NCBI GenBank assembly: GCA_003517965.1
Contig: DOZO01000041.1
Span: 21,682-85,681 of the forward strand
Source of the DNA: Desulfobulbaceae bacterium
GTDB taxonomy: Bacteria > Desulfobacterota > Desulfobulbia > Desulfobulbales > Desulfurivibrionaceae
Direction: 5' to 3'
DNA length: 64,000 nucleotides
Made by a program: the position numbers and the translations under genes. Numbering within the stretch: the stretch's first letter is position 1; every line of letters begins with the position of its first letter. This document shows positions 14,099-22,664 of the stretch, piece by piece. The notes beneath the pieces were generated by a model. It searched no databases. It was not told the DNA's origin and saw only the letters and a list, made by a program, of their open reading frames with translations.

Positions 14099-15237
14099 TT
14101 CTTGGTGGTGACGGCTATCTCGGATGGCCGACAGCTATGCATTTTGCCGCTGGCGGCCACGAGGTATGCCTGGTCGACAACTATCTGCGTCGGCGGATCT
14201 GCCTGGAGACAAATTCTGAACCGTTGATCAACCCGCCGTCACTGCACGACCGGGTGGCTCTCTTTGGTGCGTTGACCGGTCGGCAGATTGAAGTGGCCAT
14301 CGGCGACTGCGCGGACTATGAATTTCTCTCTTCTCTGGTGCAGCGGTTTCAGCCGGACACTTTAGTCCACTATGCCGAGCAACCATCCGCACCCTATTCC
14401 ATGCTGGACTACCAGGCTGCCCGTCTCACCCTCGATAACAACCTGGGCGTGACCTTCAGCGCCATCTGGGCGGTGAAGGAGCATGCTCCTTCCTGTCATA
14501 TCGTCAAACTCGGCACCATGGGCGAGTATGGCACGCCCAATATCGATATTGAAGAGGGCTGGATCAGCATTGAGCACAAGGGGAGGCAGGACACCTTCCT
14601 CTTTCCGCGCCAGGCAGGCAGCCTTTATCATACTACCAAAGTGCTGGACACAGACCTGCTTTGGTTCTACGTGCGCACTCACGGCCTCAGGGTTACCGAC
14701 CTGATGCAGGGGCCGGTCTACGGCTTGCGCACCGCGGAGACGAACCTTGACCCGCGACTGACGACGATTTTCAACTACGACGATATCTTCGGCACGGTGG
14801 TAAACCGGTTCGTCACCCAGGCGGTGGCGGGTATCCCGCTGACCGTCTACGGCAAAGGCGGGCAGACCCGCGGGTACCTCAATCTGAAGGACACCATCCA
14901 GTGCGTTGCGCTGGCCGCCAATACGCCTGCCGACCAGGGGCAACTGCGGGTCCTGAACCAGTTCACCGAGAGTTTTTCGGTCAATCAGCTGGCGGAGCGG
15001 ATCTGCCGGGTCGGCAACAGCTTAGGGCTGGAGGTAAAAATCGAGACACTGGAAAACCCCCGCAAAGAACTGGAGGAGCATTATTACAATCCCGCCCATA
15101 GCGGTTTGCTGGCGTTGGGACTGCAGCCTCACTACCTGACTGACGAGGTAGCAACTGACATGTTACAAACGGTGATGCGCCATCGGGAGGCCATCGACCC
15201 GCGCAAGATCCAGCCCCGGGTTTTCTGGAAGAGATGA
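14086..15237 (+). CDS. SQD1-like NAD-dependent epimerase (UDP-sulfoquinovose synthase family)
   Basis: The 383-residue protein is strikingly like plant/archaeal SQD1. It has ILGGDGYLGWPTAMH at the NAD site, KLGTMGEYGTPNIDIEEG with Thr144, YHTTK with Tyr181 and Lys185, VYGKGGQTRGYLNLKDTIQCV, and NPRKELEEHYYNPAHSGLLALGL. Thr144/Tyr181/Lys185 are one residue off the Arabidopsis catalytic Thr145/Tyr182/Lys186. SQD1 adds sulfite to UDP-glucose to form UDP-sulfoquinovose. Here the gene lies inside a nonulosonic acid cassette, not a lipid operon, so the product may be a sulfonated sugar of the surface glycan or a different 4-keto chemistry on the same fold. SD GAAGGAGAGG precedes ATG 14086. Confidence 0.85.
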   Translation: MRLLILGGDGYLGWPTAMHFAAGGHEVCLVDNYLRRRICLETNSEPLINPPSLHDRVALFGALTGRQIEVAIGDCADYEFLSSLVQRFQPDTLVHYAEQPSAPYSMLDYQAARLTLDNNLGVTFSAIWAVKEHAPSCHIVKLGTMGEYGTPNIDIEEGWISIEHKGRQDTFLFPRQAGSLYHTTKVLDTDLLWFYVRTHGLRVTDLMQGPVYGLRTAETNLDPRLTTIFNYDDIFGTVVNRFVTQAVAGIPLTVYGKGGQTRGYLNLKDTIQCVALAANTPADQGQLRVLNQFTESFSVNQLAERICRVGNSLGLEVKIETLENPRKELEEHYYNPAHSGLLALGLQPHYLTDEVATDMLQTVMRHREAIDPRKIQPRVFWKR

Positions 15238-15255
15238 TTTAGCCAAGGACAGGTC

Positions 15256-16281
15256 ATGGAACGTTTCGACAGGCAGATAGAGATCGACGGGCGACTGGTC
15301 AGTGAGACCTCTCCGGTCTATGTTATTGCCGAGGCCGGGGTGGCCCATTTCGGAGTAGAAGAGAAGGCCTGTCGGCTGGTGGACCTATCGGTTGAGGCGG
15401 GCGCCGATGCGGTAAAATTCCAGATTTTCGACGTTGATGCGTTGATCGCCCAGTCCCTGCCGGAATGGCGGGAGCGTCTGAGCTCACGCCGGCTGCCCTA
15501 TGAGGCCTTCGTGCGGATCCAGGCCTATTGCCGGGAGCGGGGCATCACCTTCTTCGCCACCGCCCACGACGAGCCTTCTCTGGAGTTTCTGACCAGCCTT
15601 GATGTGCCGGTCTACAAGGTCGGTTCCGGAGAGGTGGGCAACTGGCCGTACCTGAAGCGGGTGGCCGGTTTGGGGAAGCCGCTGATCTTTTCCACCGGCA
15701 TGTACCGCCTGGAGCAGGTGGCGGAGGCCTTGGAGGCGGTGGCCGAAGCGGGCAATCGCCAGGTGGCCGTGCTGCATTGCGTGACTCGCTACCCCACGCC
15801 CCCGGAGGAGGTCAGTCTCGGCAACATTGCCCTGCTGCGGGAAAAATTCAAGGTGCTGGCCGGTTACTCCGACCATACCCACGGCTATCATATCCCCATG
15901 GTGGCGGTGGCCTTGGGGGCGCGAATCATCGAGAAACATATCAGCCTGGATTTCAACGTCCCGGATGCCAACGACTGGAAGGTTTCCTGCGGTCCCCATG
16001 ATCTGGGGGAATTCATCAGGCAATTGCGTGAGGTGGAAGCGGCGTTAAGTGTGCGGGAGAGCGGGCCGACGGCGGGAGAACAGGAAAGCCTGGTCTGGGC
16101 GGGCAAGAGTCTGGTCGCCGTCCGGGGTCTTCCGGCTGGCACCGTACTGACCAAGGACGATCTGGCAGCCAAGCGGCCCGGCACCGGCATCTCTCCCGCA
16201 TTCCTGGACAGCGTAATCGGCAGGACCGTCCTGGTGGATTTGGATCGGGACGCCCTCATAACCTGGGAGTCTTTGCAGTGA
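15256..16281 (+). CDS. NeuB-family sialic-acid-type synthase no. 1
   Basis: The protein has 341 residues. A TIM-barrel NeuB domain (VYVIAEAGVAHFG, AGADAVKFQIFD, YKVGSGEVGNWPYL, IFSTGMY, VLHCVTRYPTP, GYSDHTHGYHIP, IIEKHISLD) is followed by a C-terminal SAF antifreeze-like domain (SLVAVRGLPAGTVLTKDDLAAKRPGTGISP). NeuB enzymes condense phosphoenolpyruvate with an N-acyl-hexosamine to give a nine-carbon acid. Where most members have P-G-P-D-H after the barrel strand, this has NVPDANDWKVSCGP, suggesting a different substrate pocket. It is followed directly by a NeuC homologue (GTGA overlap), so the substrate is probably an epimerised HexNAc derivative. Confidence 0.88.
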   Translation: MERFDRQIEIDGRLVSETSPVYVIAEAGVAHFGVEEKACRLVDLSVEAGADAVKFQIFDVDALIAQSLPEWRERLSSRRLPYEAFVRIQAYCRERGITFFATAHDEPSLEFLTSLDVPVYKVGSGEVGNWPYLKRVAGLGKPLIFSTGMYRLEQVAEALEAVAEAGNRQVAVLHCVTRYPTPPEEVSLGNIALLREKFKVLAGYSDHTHGYHIPMVAVALGARIIEKHISLDFNVPDANDWKVSCGPHDLGEFIRQLREVEAALSVRESGPTAGEQESLVWAGKSLVAVRGLPAGTVLTKDDLAAKRPGTGISPAFLDSVIGRTVLVDLDRDALITWESLQ

Positions 16282-17438
16282 AAAAGCGCAAAATTTGCGT
16301 GGTGATCACCACGCGCGGCAACTACGCCAAGATGAAATCGGTGATGGCCGCCATCCAGGCCGCGCCCGACCTGGAACTGCAGCTGATCCTGGGCGGCATG
16401 GTAGTCCTGGAAAAATACGGCCGCATTCTCAACAATCTGGAAGGGCAGCAGCTGCCGGTTTCGCGGACCATCCATTTCGTGATCGAGGGTGAGAGCCTGG
16501 TAACCATGGCTAAATCGGCCGGTCTGGCAGTTACCGAGTTCGCCACCGCCTTCGAAGACCTCAAGCCGGATGTCGTGCTGGTGATTGCCGATCGCTTCGA
16601 GTGTCTGCCCATCGCCATGGCGGCGGCCTACATGAACATCGCCGTGGCACACGTGGAAGGCGGTGAGGTCTCCGGTTCCATCGACGAGAGCATCCGCCAT
16701 GCCATCAGTAAACTGGCGCACCTGCATTTTCCGGCCTCGCAAGAGGCGGCCGCGCGCATCGAGCGGATGGGCGAAGACCCGGACACCGTCTTCCTGGTGG
16801 GCGGCACAAGTATGGATGTCATCCGGCAGCTCGCTCTTACCGAACTTGAGCCGTTGCGCGATTACATGCGTAATTACGGCATGGGGCCGCTCATTAAGTT
16901 GAATGCCGGCGAGTATCTGGTGTTGATCCAGCACCCGGTAACCACCGAGTATGAGGCTAATCTCAGCCATATCCGCGAAACCATCGCGGCCTTGCAGGAA
17001 CTGGCCATCCCCACCGTCTGGGTGCTGCCCAATATGGATGCCGGCTCGGACGGGATCAACAAGGGAATCCGAATCTTCCGGGAGAACGAAAAGCCGGATT
17101 TCATCCATTTTTTCAAGAGCCTGCCGATTGAGTTGTACGCGCCGCTGATGAAGAATGGTGCCTGTATCCTGGGTAATTCTTCCAGCGGTATCCGCGAATC
17201 CGCCTTTCTCGGCACCCCGAGCGTCAACATCGGTTCCCGCCAGCATGGCCGTGAGCGCGGGGGCAACGTGGTGGATGTTGATTATGATCGCTGTCAGATC
17301 GTGGCGGCGGTCAAGGCCCAGATTGCCCGTGGTCGCTATGCCCCGGATCATGTCTATGGCGATGGCTTTGCCGCGGGAAAAATTGTCGATGTGCTGCGTT
17401 CGGCCGATTTCAAGATTCAGAAAACCATTACTTATTGA
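16278..17438 (+). CDS. NeuC-like UDP-N-acetylhexosamine 2-epimerase (hydrolysing)
   Basis: This 386-residue GT-B-fold epimerase shows TTRGNYAKMKSVM at the N-terminus, VIADRFECLPIAMAA, AHVEGGEVSGSIDESIRHAISKLAHLHF, VGGTSMDVI and the C-terminal GNSSSGIRESAFLGTPSVNIG with R-Q-x-G-R-E-R. These match NeuC/LegG enzymes, which release the 2-epimerised sugar from UDP to feed NeuB. It begins at GTG 16278, overlapping the NeuB stop. Substrate is not decided by sequence; a 4,6-modified sugar made by the upstream dehydratase is possible. No defect is seen. Confidence 0.88.
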   Translation: MKKRKICVVITTRGNYAKMKSVMAAIQAAPDLELQLILGGMVVLEKYGRILNNLEGQQLPVSRTIHFVIEGESLVTMAKSAGLAVTEFATAFEDLKPDVVLVIADRFECLPIAMAAAYMNIAVAHVEGGEVSGSIDESIRHAISKLAHLHFPASQEAAARIERMGEDPDTVFLVGGTSMDVIRQLALTELEPLRDYMRNYGMGPLIKLNAGEYLVLIQHPVTTEYEANLSHIRETIAALQELAIPTVWVLPNMDAGSDGINKGIRIFRENEKPDFIHFFKSLPIELYAPLMKNGACILGNSSSGIRESAFLGTPSVNIGSRQHGRERGGNVVDVDYDRCQIVAAVKAQIARGRYAPDHVYGDGFAAGKIVDVLRSADFKIQKTITY

Positions 17439-18448
17439 TGCGGAAGTTCATGAAACCCGTCGCCCTCTATTACCGAATGCTCAAGTACCAGCCTGAAAAT
17501 CTGGCCCGCCTGGAACGGGAATTCGAACTTGAAATACTTGATACCCCGGCCCAGGATACCACGGAATTGTTGGGCCGGGTGGATGTGCTGTTCGCCCCCT
17601 TGGGATATATGGTTGATCAGGTCAAGATTGACGCCTGCCCGAATTTGAAGGCGATTGTCTCCAATACAACCGGTCATCCCCATATTGACGTGGAGTATGC
17701 GCGGTCAAAGGGCATCTATGTGGCCTGCCTCAAGTTCGCCCAGGATTTCCTGGGCAGCATCACCCCCACCGCCGAGCTGACCTGGGGCTTGATCATCGCC
17801 TTGACCCGCAACCTCTGGCCGGCCTGTCGCTCCGTGCTGGCTGGGCAATGGGATCGTCGACCCTTCGGCAGCCCGTCAATGCTTTCACGCTTGAGCCTGG
17901 GGATAATCGGACATGGTCGCCTGGGTACGCTGGTGGCCCGTTACGGCAGGGCGTTTGGCATGACTGTCCGTTATTACGACCCATATGTGGCCTCCTCGTC
18001 GGAAGGGGCGGAACGGATGGAAAGCCTCATCGATCTGGTATCGTCCAGCAATGTGGTGACCCTGCACGTGCCGCACGAGAAGGAGACCGAGGGTATGGTC
18101 AGCCGGGAACTCCTGGCTGCCTTCAAGCCCGGTTCTTATCTGATCAACACCGCGCGGGGCGAGTTGCTTGACTGGGGCGCGCTGTTAGATGCAATGCAAT
18201 CCGGGCATCTGGCCGGGGCGGCGCTGGACGTCTTCGAGGGGGAGTTTGTGCCGGGCTTTGCTGAGCAGTTTCCCGAGCATCCGGTATTGCGCTACGCCCG
18301 TGAGCACGACAACCTCATCTTTACTCCCCATATTGGCGGTTCGACCGTCGATGCCTGGCGGCTGACCGAGGCCCACGCCATTGAGATGGCACTGGCGCAT
18401 CTGCGAGGCACCGGCAGGTTGCCCTCTGCCGAAACTTCAACCCTCTGA
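17438..18448 (+). CDS. D-isomer-specific 2-hydroxyacid dehydrogenase
   Basis: The ~336-residue protein has NAD-binding GHGRLGTLVARYGRAFGM (about 148-165), catalytic Arg in INTARGELLDW, Glu in ALDVFEGE and His in FTPHIGGST. It oxidises or reduces D-2-hydroxyacids such as D-lactate, glycerate or phosphoglycerate. The gene is embedded between NeuC and the CMP-sugar synthetase, so it may supply a hydroxyacyl or ketoacid group for N-acylation of the sugar, or act on the sugar acid itself; this is inference. ATG 17438 overlaps the NeuC stop; ATG 17450 is an alternative. A second member of the family lies at 33643. Confidence 0.85.
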   Translation: MRKFMKPVALYYRMLKYQPENLARLEREFELEILDTPAQDTTELLGRVDVLFAPLGYMVDQVKIDACPNLKAIVSNTTGHPHIDVEYARSKGIYVACLKFAQDFLGSITPTAELTWGLIIALTRNLWPACRSVLAGQWDRRPFGSPSMLSRLSLGIIGHGRLGTLVARYGRAFGMTVRYYDPYVASSSEGAERMESLIDLVSSSNVVTLHVPHEKETEGMVSRELLAAFKPGSYLINTARGELLDWGALLDAMQSGHLAGAALDVFEGEFVPGFAEQFPEHPVLRYAREHDNLIFTPHIGGSTVDAWRLTEAHAIEMALAHLRGTGRLPSAETSTL

Positions 18449-18460
18449 GACGATTCGAGA

Positions 18461-19222
18461 ATGACCTTGCCAGCCGGTATTACCATCGACGATGACCAGG
18501 CCATCGGGCTGATCCCCGCCCGGGGCGGCTCCAAGAGCATTCCCTTGAAGAATCTGGCTCCGGTTGCCGGCCGCCCCATGATTACCTACGTGATGGCGGC
18601 CGGTTTGAAAGCGGCGACCCTCAGTCGGGTTTACTGCTCCACCGACCATCCTGCGATTGCCCAGGTCTGCCGGGAGGGCGGGGTGGAGGTTCTGGACCGG
18701 CCAGCGCATCTGGGCGAAGATGATACGCCCGTCATTGCAGTGGTGCGGCAGGTTCTGGAGACTGTGGCGCAGAGAGATGGGCGGATGCCGGGCCTGGTGG
18801 CGCTTTTGCAGCCAACCTCGCCTTTCTTGCTGGCCGAACATATCAATGCCTGCGTGCAGGCATTGCGGCAGCAGCCAGCCGCCGACTCGTCCCAGACCAT
18901 CACGCCGGTCTTCCATAATGCCCACGCCTTTAACCAGAGGGTGGTGGAGGGCGGGCTGGTCCGCTTCCGCTTTCCGGAGGAGCGGGCCGCGGCTTACAAC
19001 AAACAGCGCAAGCCCAAGCACTACGTTTTCGGCAACCTGGTGGTGACCCGCAGCCGGGCGATTTTCGAGGGCAAGGATTGTTTCGGGGCCGTCTCGGTGC
19101 CGGTGGAAATTTCGCGAGTCTATTCCCTGGATGTCGATACCGCAGAAGACCTTGATTATGCAGATTATATTGTTGCTTCCGGAAAAGTGTCGTTCCCCGG
19201 CCAGTCTCGGCAGATGATTTGA
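18461..19222 (+). CDS. Acylneuraminate cytidylyltransferase family (CMP-sugar synthetase)
   Basis: The 253-residue protein has LIPARGGSKSIPLKNL (residues ~17-32), the CTP-binding signature of NeuA/PseF/LegF enzymes, then LLQPTSPFLLAEHI, FGNLVVTRS and the C-terminal VYSLDVDTAEDLDYADYI with metal-binding aspartates. It activates a nonulosonic acid as CMP-sugar, closing the GC-rich cassette that starts at 13040. The start is ATG 18461, 13 bases after the dehydrogenase. The downstream gene has visibly lower GC, which marks the cassette boundary. Confidence 0.88.
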   Translation: MTLPAGITIDDDQAIGLIPARGGSKSIPLKNLAPVAGRPMITYVMAAGLKAATLSRVYCSTDHPAIAQVCREGGVEVLDRPAHLGEDDTPVIAVVRQVLETVAQRDGRMPGLVALLQPTSPFLLAEHINACVQALRQQPAADSSQTITPVFHNAHAFNQRVVEGGLVRFRFPEERAAAYNKQRKPKHYVFGNLVVTRSRAIFEGKDCFGAVSVPVEISRVYSLDVDTAEDLDYADYIVASGKVSFPGQSRQMI

Positions 19223-19284
19223 AGCAGGGTTTTTCGGGAACAACCGCTGTTCCTGCGGGTAACTTTTTTCAAAGGTCAATTGCC

Positions 19285-20619
19285 ATGGACGTAATAGGAA
19301 GTAATCGGGCGGAATCAACGAAAGTGGTCGCCGTTGTCATTCCTTCCGATATTGTGGCGAGAAAATTCGTTAACAGTGGTGCCCTCAATGTTCTTGAAAG
19401 GCAAACCAGGGTGGTTTTTCTGGCCAGCAGGGATGTGACCGTTGCTTTGCCGGGTGAAAGTGTTGTCGTTGATTTGAAGTTTATGGAGTCAGCTTTTGCC
19501 AGGCGGCTTGATCTGCTCTTCTGGTATCATTCGTTTTATGTCTATTTGAAAAGAAACGGGCTTGAATATCGCAATACTATTAAAGCGTTGAGCATGAAAT
19601 TGATGGTGCGCCGCCTGCACGAGGTGCTCTCTATGCCGATTCTTTCTTTGGTCGTCGATAAGCTGGATGAATGGTATTTTGCCCAGGATGAAAATGCCAG
19701 AGCTGCTTTGGCGACAATCAAACCTGACCTGCTGGTCACGGCAGGGTCGGCCCTTGATTCCTATTCCCATATAGTTTTAAAAACTGCCAGCAAACTGAAA
19801 ATTCCCACATTGATGGTTATTTCGCATTGGGACTACTTCAGCAAAAAGGGGCTACTGAGATTCAAGCCGGACAAGGTATATGTCTGGGGCGACGACATGA
19901 AAAATTCGGCCATCAAATTCAACGAGGTGTCTGAAGCAGATGTGATGGTGGTTGGGGCTCCGCAGTTTCAAAAATACCTTGCCGGCATGCCGGAAAAGAA
20001 TGCGGCCAAGGATGAGCTCGGGTTGGATGCAGAGAAAAACTGGTTGCTGTTTCCCGGTTCGGGCATCCCCTACGACGAGCTCTCTGTCCTCAAGCGCTTA
20101 AGTGAATTGCTGGTCAGGTCGAACCGGAGTGATATCGGCATCATCTACCGGCCACATCCCAGGGCCTGGGCCAGAAAAACCAAAGAGAAAATCAACCTGG
20201 AAGATCTGAAAAATGTGGTGATTGATAAACCGCAGCAGGGGGAGGGGCAGTCCGAAGCACATTACCAGAAACTAATTTCGGCATCCGAAGGAATTGTCTC
20301 GCCGTACTCCACCATGATCCTGGAAGGCGCACTCTGTGGATTGCCTGCCCTGTGTGTCTGTTTTTCGGATAACCTAAATATTTGGGATTTCGCCCAAGCG
20401 GAAGCCCAGGAGCATATTTGGCCCCTGCTTGAGCGGGATTGGGTCTTCTCCTGTTCAAGAAGCGAGGATCTGGAGGTGGTTTTTCTTAAATTTCTCGAAA
20501 AGATCTTCGATCCCCAGTTCAGGGTAGCCGTGAGAGGTCAGGTAAGATCCACGGTTTACTTTGATGAGAATACCTTTGCTGAAAGACTGTATGAACATAT
20601 CGAGCGCGATTTTTTGTAG
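19285..20619 (+). CDS. Putative glycosyltransferase of the CDP-glycerol phosphotransferase-like GT-B type
   Basis: The protein has 444 residues from ATG 19285; an upstream TTG at 19219 overlapping the previous gene is less likely. It has no strong family signature. The order of motifs resembles GT-B surface-polymer transferases: LLVTAGSALDSYSHIVLK in the N-terminal half, a donor-domain-like WLLFPGSGIPYDEL, IIYRPHPRAW (the R-P-H-P motif seen in such enzymes) and VSPYSTMILEGALCGLPALC, in which S-x-x-x-x-E-G-A-x-x-G resembles the sugar/phosphate contact loop. Probably cytoplasmic. It may attach the CMP-activated sugar made by the preceding cassette. Confidence 0.6.
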   Translation: MDVIGSNRAESTKVVAVVIPSDIVARKFVNSGALNVLERQTRVVFLASRDVTVALPGESVVVDLKFMESAFARRLDLLFWYHSFYVYLKRNGLEYRNTIKALSMKLMVRRLHEVLSMPILSLVVDKLDEWYFAQDENARAALATIKPDLLVTAGSALDSYSHIVLKTASKLKIPTLMVISHWDYFSKKGLLRFKPDKVYVWGDDMKNSAIKFNEVSEADVMVVGAPQFQKYLAGMPEKNAAKDELGLDAEKNWLLFPGSGIPYDELSVLKRLSELLVRSNRSDIGIIYRPHPRAWARKTKEKINLEDLKNVVIDKPQQGEGQSEAHYQKLISASEGIVSPYSTMILEGALCGLPALCVCFSDNLNIWDFAQAEAQEHIWPLLERDWVFSCSRSEDLEVVFLKFLEKIFDPQFRVAVRGQVRSTVYFDENTFAERLYEHIERDFL

Positions 20620-20728
20620 GACGGCCCGGATTGCGGGGCGCTGACATTTACACATCCAACGACTGGCCAGTGAACTGTCGAATGGTTCGACAGGCGCGGG
20701 GCATCTCGGTAGTCAAGGAGTCGGTGAG

Positions 20729-21598
20729 TTGAAACTTGCCCTTGGTACCGTTCAATTTGGTCTACCCTATGGTATCGCCAATCAATCCGGCCAGGTCTCC
20801 CTTGCAGAAGCCAGGGAGATCCTGAAAGTGGCTGGGGCCAGTGGTATGACTATGCTTGATACCGCCGTGGTTTATGGCGAAAGTGAGCAGAGGCTTGGGG
20901 AAATTGGAGTGCAGGGCTGGCAGATTGTTTCGAAGTTGCCATCCATCCCCGAGGGCTGTATTGATTACAGTCGATGGATTGCCGAAGCAGTTGATGGATC
21001 CTTGCAGCGGCTTAAAGTTAAAAGTCTTTACGGCCTGTTACTGCACCGCCCGCAGCAACTTCTGGAAAGGTGCGGCGATCAGCTTTATCGCGTATTACAG
21101 CAACTCAAGCAAGATGGACTGGTTCAAAAAGTAGGCATTTCGATCTATGATCCTTCAGAGCTCGACACCCTTTGTGGTCGTTTCCAGTTCGATCTTGTCC
21201 AGGCACCGTTTAATGTCTTGGATCGGCGTCTTATCGAGACAGGCTGGTTGACCAGGTTGGCAGAGCATGGCACCGAATTGCATGTGCGTTCGATCTTCCT
21301 CCAGGGGCTGCTTTTAATGCACCCGACTGGTCGTGACAAGAGATTTGCTTGTTGGGGGGATCTTTGGTCCGATTGGGATAATTGGTTAAGCAATAATCGA
21401 CTTACGCCTTTGCAGGCGTGTCTCCGGTATGTCTTGTCATTTCCACAAATTAGCAAGGTTGTCGTTGGTGTCGATAGCATGTCGCAGTTACAGGAGATAC
21501 TGGCAGCCGCAGCAGGCGTTATGCCGAAAATTCCGGAAGAACTAAGTAGTGGTGACATTAATCTTGTTAACCCGGCAAATTGGTCTGCACTGATTTGA
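20729..21598 (+). CDS. Aldo/keto reductase
   Basis: This 289-residue (beta/alpha)8 NADPH oxidoreductase starts at TTG 20729 with AAGGAG 9 bases upstream (MKLALGTVQFGLPYGIAN). Catalytic residues are visible: Asp/Tyr in LDTAVVYGESEQRLG (~residues 43-57), Lys in IVSKLP (~66-71) and His in LLLHRPQQL. Such reductases recur next to NeuB and SpsF homologues in spore-coat and O-antigen clusters, where they are thought to modify an amino-sugar precursor. It lies 50 bases before the second NeuB gene and is probably cotranscribed. The substrate is unknown. Confidence 0.85.
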   Translation: MKLALGTVQFGLPYGIANQSGQVSLAEAREILKVAGASGMTMLDTAVVYGESEQRLGEIGVQGWQIVSKLPSIPEGCIDYSRWIAEAVDGSLQRLKVKSLYGLLLHRPQQLLERCGDQLYRVLQQLKQDGLVQKVGISIYDPSELDTLCGRFQFDLVQAPFNVLDRRLIETGWLTRLAEHGTELHVRSIFLQGLLLMHPTGRDKRFACWGDLWSDWDNWLSNNRLTPLQACLRYVLSFPQISKVVVGVDSMSQLQEILAAAAGVMPKIPEELSSGDINLVNPANWSALI

Positions 21599-21648
21599 TC
21601 CGGGATTTTAATTTGCAAATTTAAAAAATAACAGCCAAGGAAACGAAC

Positions 21649-22650
21649 ATGTCGATTGAAATCATCGCCGAATTAGCTCAGGGCTTTGAAGGTCGCCCTG
21701 AACAGGCGCGCTTGCTGATGAAGGCTGCGACAACTGCGGGTGCGGATGCCGTAAAATATCAACTGGTATATGCTGATGAGTTGGCTACCCCGGATTATAA
21801 ATACTACGAATTGTTCCGTTCTTTGGAAATGGCGGATGAAGTTTGGGTAGAACTGGCTGAGTATGCGCGGGAGTTGGGCGTTCGGCTGCACCTGGACGTT
21901 TTCGGGACGAGTAGTCTTCAATTGGCGGAGCGTCTTGAAGTGGCCGCGGTCAAGATCCATGGCACTGATCTTACCAACATCGGTCTTCTCTCCGATGTCG
22001 CAAGAAGTTCGGTGCCAAGAGTATTGTTGGGAGCTGGTGGTGGTCATGCCAATGAAATTCGACAAGCAATTAATATCTTAGCGGATAAACAGATTGTTGT
22101 CCTGCTGGGTTTTCAGGGCTATCCTACTCCTGATGAGTCCAATCAAATCGCACGAACCCGATTAGTTATCAAGAGCCTCGGGGACACTCATCAGAATGTT
22201 GTTGTTGGATTTGCCGATCATGCTCGGCCAGAGAGCCCGTTGCGTTACGCTTTGGCAGCAACGGCGATTGGCGCTGGGGCAACTGTTTTTGAAAAACATC
22301 TGACCCTTGGCAAGGTCATGAAGCTTGAAGACCACGAATCGGCTCTGAATCCTGATGAATTTTTAGAGTTTTCGCAAATTATACGGCACTGCTCAGATGC
22401 ATTAGGGGAAGCGAAAGATACGGAAGATTTTGGGATGAGTGAAGTCGAAAAAGGTTATCGAAAAATGATTCGTCGCCATGTTGTAACAAGTCGTGATCTG
22501 AAAAAAGGTTCAATAATTGCTCCGACTGATATAGTACTGAAGCGTAGTTCGGCAGAGAATGTGTTGACTGATTTGGATCTAGCCTACGACAAAACGCTTA
22601 ATTGCGATCTTAAAAAAAATATGCCAATAGCTACCAACGACATTATTTAA
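21649..22650 (+). CDS. NeuB-family synthase no. 2 (divergent)
   Basis: The protein has 333 residues. NeuB features are present but altered: IEIIAELAQGFEG in place of IAE.G.NH, AGADAVKYQLV, VAAVKIHGTDLTNIGLL, LLGAGGGHANEI where others have STGM, VLLGFQGYPTP, VVGFADHARPES in place of GYSDHT, and VFEKHLTLGKVMKLEDHESAL. A C-terminal SAF-like domain (RRHVVTSRDLKKGSIIAPTDIVLKR) remains. These changes around the phosphoenolpyruvate and sugar sites suggest an unusual substrate. It shares an operon with an aldo/keto reductase, an SpsF-like cytidylyltransferase and a class III aminotransferase. ATG 21649 follows CAAGGA. Confidence 0.8.
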   Translation: MSIEIIAELAQGFEGRPEQARLLMKAATTAGADAVKYQLVYADELATPDYKYYELFRSLEMADEVWVELAEYARELGVRLHLDVFGTSSLQLAERLEVAAVKIHGTDLTNIGLLSDVARSSVPRVLLGAGGGHANEIRQAINILADKQIVVLLGFQGYPTPDESNQIARTRLVIKSLGDTHQNVVVGFADHARPESPLRYALAATAIGAGATVFEKHLTLGKVMKLEDHESALNPDEFLEFSQIIRHCSDALGEAKDTEDFGMSEVEKGYRKMIRRHVVTSRDLKKGSIIAPTDIVLKRSSAENVLTDLDLAYDKTLNCDLKKNMPIATNDII

Positions 22651-22664
22651 AGAAAGGAGCTGAA

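Noticed and set aside
15888..17351. Long reverse-strand open frame (487 codons) antisense to neuB/neuC
   Set aside because: It lies in the GC-rich cassette opposite two motif-perfect genes; the translation is low-complexity in style (many H, Q, R) with no domain. Typical shadow of GC-rich coding DNA.
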